From assembly GCA_965603075.1 (NCBI GenBank), contig CBFDBO010000002.1, forward strand, positions 206,800-270,799: DNA of 64,000 nt. The letters run 5' to 3'. Positions within the stretch are counted from its first letter, which is position 1, and the number at the start of each line of letters is the position of its first letter. This document shows positions 8,359 through 16,179 of this stretch, piece by piece. Both the position numbers and the translations under genes were made by a program. The notes under the pieces were generated by a model. That model saw only the letters and a list, made by a program, of their open reading frames with translations. It did not search any database and was not told the origin of the DNA. This DNA comes from JABJOR01 sp965603075. GTDB lineage: Bacteria; Pseudomonadota; Alphaproteobacteria; Rhodospirillales; Casp-alpha2.

Positions 8359-9789
8359 TTAGTTAATACGACCAGCTTCAATAAGTAGGTTCTGCTGGAA
8401 TATGGCAATGTTATCCATTCCTTGTTTTGCCGTAAGCTGACCTGTGATTATTTTATCAAACTCTTCTTGCTGATTGGTCAGCAGTTCGAAGAACTCAGGA
8501 ATATGCCAGAAATCTTTCTGCCATTTCAGAACATCTTTGTGTGCTCTGTTCCAAGGTTTAATGCCGTCATATTCTGGTAAGCTCATGACACTCTGAAGGG
8601 CTGAACTGCCACCGCTTTTAGCGAAGTTCAGTTGAGTATCAGCAGACAACCACCATTTAACAACGTTAAGCGACTCATCGACAACTTCATCACTGTTCCA
8701 TGACGTCACAACGAATGGCTGACCACCCATAACGTCCCAACGTTCTAGCTCGCTGCCGCCATTGTCAGTTCCAGGAGGAAGTGCAACAGCTGTTTTATCA
8801 GCAACTTTAGAAACAGTAGGATCGATTGATGTGGCAGAAACAGCGTTCCAGTTCACGATTGCAGCAACTTTACCCTGCATGTACAGATCGTTGATGGCGA
8901 AGATGCCCATCTGGCCTGTTTTAGCAACGGGTGGTGAGTACTTAAGAAGATCAACATACTTCTCAATACCAGCAACAGCTTTAGCTGAATTTACAACACC
9001 AACAGCCTGTGCGCTTGGCTGATTTGACTCGTCCCAGATTTCACCGCCAGCTTGCCATACAAATGCCAAAGCCTGACCGGATGAGAAATCGTAAACTTTA
9101 CTTGCTTGGTAAGCTGTACCGTAGAAATCTTCGGAAGCGGTACCACTACCCAGTTTGTCACCTGCGCTACGACGGAAAAATTCACCGATGTTAGCCCAAG
9201 TATCCCAATCAACAGTTTCCCAATCTTCGTATGAACAAGGAAGCGTTTTGTTGTATTTGGCTGAGAAGTTGGCTTGTTCGCCCGCGTCACAGAATAAATC
9301 TTTGCGGTAGAAGGTAACTTTTGTATCAGGCATCTGTGGGAAGCCATAGATGTTGTCTGATTTGTAAGGGTAAGTAGCATATGCTTCAGTCAAGGCAGGG
9401 TGAACATCTTTAAGAATATCCTGCAATTCTGAATCAGCAGCAATTCTGTCATTCAGGTTCATGAATTGACCACCTTCAATGAAGGTGCCAATCCACTGAC
9501 TGTCAGAAACAACCAATTGATATTTTTCTTCACCGGAAGCCATAGAAGCGGCAACACGTTCATAGAAGCTACCCCAAGGGATAAAATCGATTTCTAGTTT
9601 GACGTTATTTCCAGTAGGTGATTTGTAGGTTTTATCTGCATATTCTTGCATAAACCGTGTAGGGCCCCAATCTGGTGCGGCCATTGAGATGGTAATATCT
9701 TTGGCAGCCACAGGTGTTGAGAAACCAAGTGCAGAAGCAAAAATTGCACCAATCGCAACGCCAGCTCCCGTTTTCAATATACTCTTCAT
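8359..9789 (-). CDS. ABC transporter extracellular sugar-binding protein
   Basis: The protein is 476 aa from the ATG at 9789. That start is preferred over the in-frame ATG at 9801 because GGAGAG lies just ahead of it. The N-terminus is a Sec signal peptide (MKSILKTG, hydrophobic core, cleavage near PVAA-KD). The mature part has the cluster-1 solute-binding-protein look. The ligand cannot be deduced. Its place in a xylose-degradation locus suggests a pentose, a pentose-containing oligomer or a sugar acid. Confidence 0.87.
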   Translation of the reverse strand: MKSILKTGAGVAIGAIFASALGFSTPVAAKDITISMAAPDWGPTRFMQEYADKTYKSPTGNNVKLEIDFIPWGSFYERVAASMASGEEKYQLVVSDSQWIGTFIEGGQFMNLNDRIAADSELQDILKDVHPALTEAYATYPYKSDNIYGFPQMPDTKVTFYRKDLFCDAGEQANFSAKYNKTLPCSYEDWETVDWDTWANIGEFFRRSAGDKLGSGTASEDFYGTAYQASKVYDFSSGQALAFVWQAGGEIWDESNQPSAQAVGVVNSAKAVAGIEKYVDLLKYSPPVAKTGQMGIFAINDLYMQGKVAAIVNWNAVSATSIDPTVSKVADKTAVALPPGTDNGGSELERWDVMGGQPFVVTSWNSDEVVDESLNVVKWWLSADTQLNFAKSGGSSALQSVMSLPEYDGIKPWNRAHKDVLKWQKDFWHIPEFFELLTNQQEEFDKIITGQLTAKQGMDNIAIFQQNLLIEAGRIN

Positions 9790-9842
9790 AATACTCTCCA
9801 AGTTAACGTTAAAATAGTGGGTTTGCTTAATGTCTGGCTTAA

Positions 9843-10946
9843 CTACCTAATTGCCGTGCCAGTTTCTTTCGCAAAAACGTGTGCGGTTTCAATTTCGAAA
9901 CCACAGGTCAAGCGATCTCCCACGTTGTAGGAAATCGCAATTTCTTCCGGTAAAACCATTTTCAGGCGTGAACCTGCGGCGATAAGATCAAGTATCACTA
10001 CATCACCGAGTGGTTCGGTTAAGTGGACTTCACAATCAAATGTGGGCCCGGTAATTTTTGTATTGGGTGTGACGGGAATAATTTCATGGGGGCGAATGCC
10101 CAGCAACATTTCTTCGCCAACGGCAAAATCATTTAAGGATGAGCCCCAAGCTTTAGCGACAAAATCACCAAAGGAGACGGAGACCATCGAGTCGGTATCG
10201 GTGCCTTTACGAACACCACTGATTAAATTCATTTGTGGTGAGCCAACCATGCCCGCGATATAGGTGTTATCAGGTGTTTCATATAATTCATCGGGGGTGC
10301 CGGTTTGAATTATGCGTCCTTCGCTGAGAACGCCAATGCGCTCGCCCATGGTCATAGCCTCAAGTTCATCGGGTGTGGCGTAGACGATGGTGATACCACG
10401 CTCACGGTGGATGCGTTTAAATTCTGCGCGCATATCGTGACGTAATTTAGCGTCCAGATTGGTCAGGGGTTCATCGAGCAATAATAATTCCGGTTTGCGA
10501 ATTAACGCGCGACCAATGGCAATGCGTTGTTGTTCGCCGCCACTGGCTGTGCCGGGTTTACGCTCCAACGTGTGACCGAGTTTTAAGAGCTCACTGATTT
10601 CACCAATACGGGTTTTAATCTCAGCATCATCAACGCCCATTTGTTTGAGTGGGAAAGCCAAATTATCATAAATCGTCATATGCGGATAAAGCGCAAATGT
10701 TTGAAATACCATGGCAATAGCACGGTCCCGCATGGGGGCATCGGTCATATCTTGACCATCAAGTTTGATGGTCCCGGCGTCAGGTTTTTCAATGCCACAA
10801 ATCGTTCGAAATGATGTTGTCTTACCGCTGGCACTGGGGCCGAGCAAGGCAAAGAACTCCCCTTTGTTGACTGTCATATCTAAACCGTTCACGGCTTCGA
10901 CGTCGTCAAAATGTTTAACCAATCCTGTTACGGTAAGCGAGGACAT
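9843..10946 (-). CDS. Sugar ABC importer ATPase lacking the H-loop histidine
   Basis: This 367-aa MalK-like ATPase has Walker A GPSASGKT (36-43), Q-loop Gln82, signature ASGGEQQ (134-140) and Walker B LLLDE. The switch position that aligns with His192 of its partner is Pro192 (YATPDELEAMTM, codon CCC). That His is normally needed for ATP hydrolysis. Its 3' end lies 53 bp before the start of the binding-protein gene, and its start shares a base with the stop of the 2-hydroxyacid dehydrogenase gene. It probably forms an asymmetric heterodimer with the ATPase at 5334-6422. Confidence 0.88.
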   Translation of the reverse strand: MSSLTVTGLVKHFDDVEAVNGLDMTVNKGEFFALLGPSASGKTTSFRTICGIEKPDAGTIKLDGQDMTDAPMRDRAIAMVFQTFALYPHMTIYDNLAFPLKQMGVDDAEIKTRIGEISELLKLGHTLERKPGTASGGEQQRIAIGRALIRKPELLLLDEPLTNLDAKLRHDMRAEFKRIHRERGITIVYATPDELEAMTMGERIGVLSEGRIIQTGTPDELYETPDNTYIAGMVGSPQMNLISGVRKGTDTDSMVSVSFGDFVAKAWGSSLNDFAVGEEMLLGIRPHEIIPVTPNTKITGPTFDCEVHLTEPLGDVVILDLIAAGSRLKMVLPEEIAISYNVGDRLTCGFEIETAHVFAKETGTAIR

Positions 10947-11884
10947 TAGGAGGCTCCTTTGTAGAGAGAAACTGGATTGGGTTGAGTGTTCTGAAGTATC
11001 TCTACGACATTTTCTGCCGTGAACATGCTCATTTTCTGATATGTACTTTTGGTCATTGCGGCAACGTGTGGGGTTACCACGGTGCGCACGTGGTGGACAA
11101 TTGGATTATCGGGGGATGGTGTTTCTCCGGTGACCACATCGGCGCCATAGGCGCTCAGGTGTCCGGTATCCAATGCGTTGATTAATGCCTCTGTATTTAC
11201 CAATTCGCCGCGCGCGGTGTTAATTAAAATCGCGCCCGGTTTAAGTAAGGTAAATAATTCTTTGGCAAAAATCTCACTTGTCTCAGGAGTTAAAGGAATG
11301 TGCAGTGAGACAATATCACTATCGGGTAAATGTATTTTAAGGGTGTCGATAAGTCCTTTGATGCCATTGCCATTACGGCTGCACATAACAACATTGTGGG
11401 TGAATGCTTGGCATAGATCGGCTGTTTTTAATCCGATTGATCCACTACCAACAATGCAGATTTTTTTGCCGCGTAGATTGTCACCAGAATAAGAATTCCG
11501 CGTGCTCCAGTTATTGTTTTTAACGGCATCGGCACTCAGGAATCCGTTGCGAACTGTCATAAGCATTAACATCAGCGTGTGTTCGGCAACCGAGGCGGCA
11601 TTGATGCCGGGGGCAAATACGACCTGAATATTTTTCTCAAACGCGGCTTGTAAATCAAGATTATTTAGGCCTGCACCACAACGCGCTATGACTTTTAGAT
11701 TGGGGCATCTGTTGATGAGTGCGCGATCCAATTGTCCCATTCCCCGTGTTACGATTGCCGTGATTTGATCAAAGGCCAGATCATGATCTAGGGCTTTGGG
11801 GGTGGGCGAGATCACAACCGGGGCTGCGCTTTCAAGCAACGCCATGGCATCATCGGCAATTGTTTCTAACATGAGAATCGTCAT
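10946..11884 (-). CDS. D-isomer-specific 2-hydroxyacid dehydrogenase
   Basis: This 312-aa protein has the Rossmann motif VGSGSIG (145-151) and the catalytic triad Arg225 (NTARGE), Glu254 and His273 (TPHVAAM). It lacks the C-terminal ACT domain of long SerA forms, so a glyoxylate/hydroxypyruvate or other 2-keto-acid reductase is more likely than phosphoglycerate dehydrogenase. In this locus it may reduce a keto-acid or glyoxylate side product; that is inference. It is coupled to the ATPase gene downstream and lies 5 bp from the VOC gene upstream. Confidence 0.85.
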   Translation of the reverse strand: MTILMLETIADDAMALLESAAPVVISPTPKALDHDLAFDQITAIVTRGMGQLDRALINRCPNLKVIARCGAGLNNLDLQAAFEKNIQVVFAPGINAASVAEHTLMLMLMTVRNGFLSADAVKNNNWSTRNSYSGDNLRGKKICIVGSGSIGLKTADLCQAFTHNVVMCSRNGNGIKGLIDTLKIHLPDSDIVSLHIPLTPETSEIFAKELFTLLKPGAILINTARGELVNTEALINALDTGHLSAYGADVVTGETPSPDNPIVHHVRTVVTPHVAAMTKSTYQKMSMFTAENVVEILQNTQPNPVSLYKGAS

Positions 11885-11889
11885 ATCAA

Positions 11890-12360
11890 TTACTCACCAC
11901 GCCTGTGTTCGTTACGACCCGATTGAAACAGTTCGTTATCTTTGGAAATTTCCACGTATGCGTCTTCTAATACGTCGGCATCGATAAGATCTTTTGGGCG
12001 ACTGGCGATTTCGACCAAATTACCCGACGGATCCCGGGCGAACATTTGCATGGAGCCCGTGGCGATCCGTCGGACTTTGCCCCAGGGTTTAATATCGATG
12101 ACATCAGCGGCTTTCATGCGTCTGAAGACATCATTGAAGTCGTCTACAACAATGCAGAAATGCCCCCGGAAAGGTTTATCATCGACGAACTCATTCATAT
12201 GAATTTGGCAACCGTTTCCAAATTTGAAAAACTGCGATGGAAAATCATGGTCGGGTGTTTCATCCAGTTCCAGTCCGACGATGTCACGGTAGAACGCGAC
12301 CCCTTTGTCTAGATCATCGACCATGAGATTGATGTGATGCAGGTTTCTAATCTCTGACAT
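11890..12360 (-). CDS. VOC (glyoxalase/extradiol dioxygenase-like) family protein
   Basis: This 156-aa protein has two beta-alpha-beta-beta-beta modules. The first begins LHHINLMVDDLDKGVAFYRD, with the metal-ligand His; a second His is in HFCIVVDD and a Glu in DPSGNLVEIASRP. The single-domain architecture fits metal-dependent isomerases, epimerases and lyases of the vicinal-oxygen-chelate superfamily. The start overlaps the stop of the enolase-superfamily gene by one base. The substrate is unknown and probably an intermediate of the neighbouring sugar-acid enzymes. Confidence 0.8.
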   Translation of the reverse strand: MSEIRNLHHINLMVDDLDKGVAFYRDIVGLELDETPDHDFPSQFFKFGNGCQIHMNEFVDDKPFRGHFCIVVDDFNDVFRRMKAADVIDIKPWGKVRRIATGSMQMFARDPSGNLVEIASRPKDLIDADVLEDAYVEISKDNELFQSGRNEHRRGE

Positions 12361-13541
12361 TATTGGGTATCCTTTACGGCGTACTCGTTCACAAAATCAT
12401 TGTTAAGGGCCAGTCCCCATCCGGCACCTGTGGGGGGATTGAATTGACCATTTTCAGCCGAGATGGTTTCGCTCACCAAATCATTCAGTAAGGGGTTCGC
12501 CCCGAGTGAGAATTCAATGACCTGTGCGGCGGGACTTGCAAAACCAAGAGTGAGCCCGGCGATGAACGAGAATGCAGATCCCCAACAATGCGGCGCCAAT
12601 TCCAATTGATTTGCCACGGCAAGAGCTGAAATTTTAAGGCCTTCGCTTAAGCCACCACAAATTGCCATGTCGGGCTGTAAAATATCGGCGGCTTGCCGGT
12701 CAATTAAATCTTGAAAATCGAAACAGGTGAATTCGCTTTCCCCCATAGAAATCGCCATAGGCGCGGATTGGCGGATCATGGCCATTGATTTGCGATTGTC
12801 CGCCGTGACGGGTTCTTCAAACCATCGAAGGTTGTAATCGGCTGTGCGCCGGCAGAATTCTCGGGCTTCTGCACCATTATAGGTACCATGAGCATCGACC
12901 ATGATATGGATGTCATCGCCTAAGAATTCGCGGGCGGCTTTGACACGGGCGACACTGGTTGAAATCGTTTCGTCCATAACGCCAATGCGCATTTTGACGG
13001 AACGAAATCCTTTATCCACATAAGACTGCAATTGTGGTCCAATTTGATCAACCCCTGCCCAACCGCCACTGGCGTATCCGGTCATGGTGGGACGCGCGGG
13101 GCCACCAAGCAAATCAAGAACAGGTGTGTTCAGTCGTTTACCAGCCAGATCCCATAAGGCTAGATCAATGCCGCTCATGGCAGAAATCCAGAGACCGCGA
13201 CGGCCTAAAACGGGAAACGTACGACCACGAGACTCGCCATAATGAGCGCGAGACCCGTTGTAGAGTTCATTCCATAAGGCATTGATGTGTGACGCATTGC
13301 GACCAACCAATTGGGGTTTAAGTTCACGTTCAATGATGGCGACAAGACCTTCACAGGATCCTTGTGATCCGACACCCGCTTTGGCTTCACCATAACCCTG
13401 CATACCATTTTCCAAGGTTATGGTGACAAGTGTCATGTCAAAGCTGCTGATAATACCAAAATCAGATACGTGCTGATCCTCAATGGGTATCGGAAAGCTA
13501 ATCCACTTTGCTTCAATATTTGTGATGGTCATGCCGGTCAT
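12360..13541 (-). CDS. Enolase-superfamily (mandelate racemase-like) sugar-acid dehydratase
   Basis: This 393-aa protein has an N-terminal capping domain and a C-terminal barrel. The expected residues are visible: Lys183-x-Arg185 (SVKMRIG), metal ligands Asp216 (VDAHGTY), Glu242 (FEEPV) and Glu268 (GESEF), then Asp291 and His318 (APHCWG) as the general-base dyad. The dyad places it in the mandelate-racemase subgroup, which includes many acid-sugar dehydratases. The exact sugar acid is not assignable. It lies between the VOC gene and the ketose-epimerase-like gene. Confidence 0.84.
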   Translation of the reverse strand: MTGMTITNIEAKWISFPIPIEDQHVSDFGIISSFDMTLVTITLENGMQGYGEAKAGVGSQGSCEGLVAIIERELKPQLVGRNASHINALWNELYNGSRAHYGESRGRTFPVLGRRGLWISAMSGIDLALWDLAGKRLNTPVLDLLGGPARPTMTGYASGGWAGVDQIGPQLQSYVDKGFRSVKMRIGVMDETISTSVARVKAAREFLGDDIHIMVDAHGTYNGAEAREFCRRTADYNLRWFEEPVTADNRKSMAMIRQSAPMAISMGESEFTCFDFQDLIDRQAADILQPDMAICGGLSEGLKISALAVANQLELAPHCWGSAFSFIAGLTLGFASPAAQVIEFSLGANPLLNDLVSETISAENGQFNPPTGAGWGLALNNDFVNEYAVKDTQ

Positions 13542-13547
13542 GAGACG

Positions 13548-14435
13548 TTACCCGATCAACGGGACAATGTGATTACAGGCACGTTTGACCATTTCAGTGT
13601 AAAACTCTTCACTGAGCAAGCTGCTACCGTGATCTACGATGAACTGTAATTGCTCGGGCGATATATCAACCGGGTTGGTTTCAACCTGACCAGGCCACTT
13701 TGTGACGGGGGTTCGATCCACCGGGCAAACAAATTCCAACGTAAGAGCGCCATCATAATTAACCTCTTTCAAGGTTTTGATGATTTCCGCCCAATTCAGA
13801 GACCCCATACCAGGCGGCATACGGTTGTTGTCGGCGACATGGAAATCGACCAGTAAATCACCCGCTGTACGAATTGATTCCATGAAATCTTGCTCTTCAA
13901 TATTCATGTGAAAGGCATCAAGACAGACACCACAATTAGGACCAACAGCCTTGGCAAGGGCAACGGCCTGATCTGCGCGGTTCATGAAATAGGTCTCGAA
14001 CCGGTTGAGAGGTTCTAAGGCCATTTTAATACCGTAGGACTCGGTGAGTTCGTAAACTTCTTTCAAACCATCGGTGACCCACTGCCATTCTTCTTCAGGG
14101 GTACCGTCGGGGGAAACTTTGCCAACGGTTGCCGGAACAACGGTTAATTCATGACCCTCAAGTTCATGAATCATGGTGGCGACACTTTTCATGTAATCGA
14201 CGGTCGCTGCACGCTGGGCTTCGTCCTTGGCGGCTAAATTGCGATCCCCCAAGGTTAGAGTGACAGAGCCCCAGCAAAACATGCCTAAATCTTTAAGTAA
14301 GGGGCGGATGTCTTTTGTATCGTACTGTTCGGGTTCACCGCTGATTTCGATACTTTGAAGGCCCCATTGTTTGCCACGACTTAATGTTGTCTCGACAGGC
14401 TCTGCGCGCATCCAGTTATGAGTTGATAAGTGCAT
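13548..14435 (-). CDS. D-tagatose/D-psicose 3-epimerase-like TIM-barrel protein
   Basis: This 295-aa TIM-barrel protein has the metal-ligand set of ketose 3-epimerases: Glu141 (LEPLNRFE), Asp173 in CLDAFHMNIEE, His199 (DFHVADNNR) and Glu234 (LTLEFV). Their spacing closely matches that of the Pseudomonas cichorii enzyme (E152, D185, H211, E246). It is the first gene of the minus-strand cluster and sits next to the regulatory region. Epimerisation of a ketopentose or ketohexose is likely; the substrate is unproven. Confidence 0.83.
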   Translation of the reverse strand: MHLSTHNWMRAEPVETTLSRGKQWGLQSIEISGEPEQYDTKDIRPLLKDLGMFCWGSVTLTLGDRNLAAKDEAQRAATVDYMKSVATMIHELEGHELTVVPATVGKVSPDGTPEEEWQWVTDGLKEVYELTESYGIKMALEPLNRFETYFMNRADQAVALAKAVGPNCGVCLDAFHMNIEEQDFMESIRTAGDLLVDFHVADNNRMPPGMGSLNWAEIIKTLKEVNYDGALTLEFVCPVDRTPVTKWPGQVETNPVDISPEQLQFIVDHGSSLLSEEFYTEMVKRACNHIVPLIG

Positions 14436-14550
14436 TTAATCGTTCCCTGTTTAAATTAACATTTACGGCACGGATGATATTGGTATCCATATTTGCCAGT
14501 TCCCTGATCCATCTACATTGGATAAATCTTTTGTTTAATTCATGAACTAA

Positions 14551-14580
14551 ATAAAACACCAGAATTGACCGTTCTGTCAA
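14551..14580 (-). promoter_or_regulatory. Predicted sigma70 promoter of the catabolic operon, overlapped by an inverted repeat
   Basis: On the minus strand TTGACA (14580-14575) and TTTTAT (14556-14551) are separated by 18 bp. The -35 is a perfect consensus and the -10 is weak. The repeat TTGAC-N6-GTCAA (14565-14580) overlaps the -35, as expected of a repressor operator. The distance to the first gene's ATG at 14435 leaves a leader of roughly 100 nt. Confidence 0.45.
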
Positions 14581-14822
14581 TAGGGTCAGTATAAAAATAT
14601 GCAAAATATTGGAATAAGTTTAATTCTATGTTTATTATCAATAACTTGATGATCGTAAAATTAATACCGATGTATGCATAATTTTAAAAACCGTCATTCA
14701 GCAAGGTTTATTTTTACATTTGCATTTGAATATATTTTAGTTTATGAATTAAATAGCGAATAAAAATGATATATATACAGGGCGCTAAACAAACGATTCC
14801 CTGATGTACTGAATTAATCAAT

Positions 14823-14843
14823 TGATCCCCCTATTAAGGATCA
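14823..14843. promoter_or_regulatory. Inverted repeat upstream of the ROK regulator gene
   Basis: TGATCC-N9-GGATCA forms a perfect 6-bp inverted repeat ending 29 bp before the GTG start of the ROK gene. Its position suits an autoregulatory operator. No experimental site for this regulator is known to me, so this rests on symmetry and location only. Confidence 0.4.
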
Positions 14844-14872
14844 TTAGAATGTTGAAATTTTGGAGAAAATAA

Positions 14873-16054
14873 GTGGACCGTCAGTTTTCTAGCCGCTACC
14901 GGGTAATCAACTCAATCCGGCGGCATGAATTAATCAGTCGAGTGGAAATCGCTGAAACCACGGGTCTCAGCCGTTCTGCCATTACGGGTATCACGCATGA
15001 ATTAATGACACAGGGTCTAATTATAGAAACAACCGAAGGGGATCAATCTGGTTCACGTGGACGCCCCCGTGTCAAAATCGCCCTTAATCCTACGGCGGGT
15101 TATGTGGTTGGGGTTAAATTGTCCCTTCATCAACTCAGTTGCGCAATCACTGATTTTTGCGGGAACGTTGTGCACGCTCTCACTCTCCCCTTTAATGGTG
15201 ACCAACCCCCTGAAGATGCGGCGGATATTGTTGAAACTGCGGTAAAAAGGTGTCTGTTCGATGCCAAGATCGCCTCTGAGCAAGTATTAGGGCTTTGTGT
15301 CGGTATTCCCGGTTATATCAGCCACGCCGAGGGTGTGTGTTACTGGAGTCCGGTTTTTAACAAACGCAACGTTTCTTTTACCAAATTATTAAAAGAGCGC
15401 TTTGATTGGGAATGTTTCATCGAAAACGATGCCAATCTGATCGCCCTCTCCGAGCATTGGTTTGGTAAAGGTAAGGAGCTCGATAACTTTGCCGTTGTTA
15501 CGGTGGAACACGGTATTGGTATGGGGCTTATTGTTAAAGGCTCTCTCTATCGTGGGTCGCACGGTATTGGTCCTGAGTTTGGCCATTCAAAAATCGTTTA
15601 TGATGGTCGACCTTGCCGTTGTGGGCAAAATGGCTGTGTTGAAGCCTATGCTTCAGATTATGCGATTTTAAGAGAAATAGATCCGTCTTTTTCACTGGCC
15701 GATTACAATGCCAATCCACAATCGTTCCACCCCCTGATCGAAGATCTTACCCAACGGGCCCTTGAGGGCGATGAAGCGCTTATCGCTGTCTTTAGAGAAG
15801 CCGGTGAATGGTTAGGGCGCGCCATGGGGAATTTAATATCAATACTCAACCCACCGACGATCTTTCTCAGCGGTGAAGGTATGCGGGCCGGGCCTTTGAT
15901 CACGGATTCTGCGCGCGAAGCAGCTAGGGTTAATCAATTGGCTGATAATCACTTTGATACCGTTATAACAATAAACCTGACCAGTGATGATGTGTGGGCG
16001 CAAGGCGCCGCTGCATTGGTGTTGGAACACCTTTATCGAACGATTTCGAACTAA
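14873..16054 (+). CDS. ROK-family transcriptional regulator (XylR/NagC-like)
   Basis: This 393-aa protein starts at GTG with GGAGAA six bases upstream. An N-terminal winged helix (about 10-65, ISRVEIAETTGLSRSAITGI) precedes a sugar-kinase-like ROK domain with the zinc motif CRCGQNGCVE and the ENDAN motif. The kinase-like domain usually binds a sugar effector. It is divergent from the sugar operon and directly upstream of xylD, so it most likely controls both. The effector is probably xylose or a pathway intermediate (inference). Confidence 0.88.
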   Translation: MDRQFSSRYRVINSIRRHELISRVEIAETTGLSRSAITGITHELMTQGLIIETTEGDQSGSRGRPRVKIALNPTAGYVVGVKLSLHQLSCAITDFCGNVVHALTLPFNGDQPPEDAADIVETAVKRCLFDAKIASEQVLGLCVGIPGYISHAEGVCYWSPVFNKRNVSFTKLLKERFDWECFIENDANLIALSEHWFGKGKELDNFAVVTVEHGIGMGLIVKGSLYRGSHGIGPEFGHSKIVYDGRPCRCGQNGCVEAYASDYAILREIDPSFSLADYNANPQSFHPLIEDLTQRALEGDEALIAVFREAGEWLGRAMGNLISILNPPTIFLSGEGMRAGPLITDSAREAARVNQLADNHFDTVITINLTSDDVWAQGAAALVLEHLYRTISN

Positions 16055-16179
16055 TTGGATGATCAGGGAAAGAATCGTGATTTATCAAACCGGATTAAGG
16101 GTGTGGCAGAAGTGTAGCGCCTACTAGATTTAAATAAGTACTTTTAATTTCGTATTTTCACATATGGGGAAAGACCAAA

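Larger units (their letters stand above)
14436..14872. other. Divergent regulatory region between the catabolic operon and the ROK gene
   Basis: These 437 bp separate two divergent transcription units and are very AT-rich, especially 14590-14800. I see no convincing coding sequence; the short minus-strand reading at 14416-14604 has no family features. The region holds a sigma70-like promoter for the minus operon and two inverted repeats, listed separately. It is the obvious place for control by the adjacent ROK regulator. Confidence 0.7.

Noticed and set aside
14416..14604. 62-codon minus-strand frame upstream of the epimerase-like gene
   Set aside because: It overlaps the real gene start and the predicted promoter and has no ribosome-binding site.
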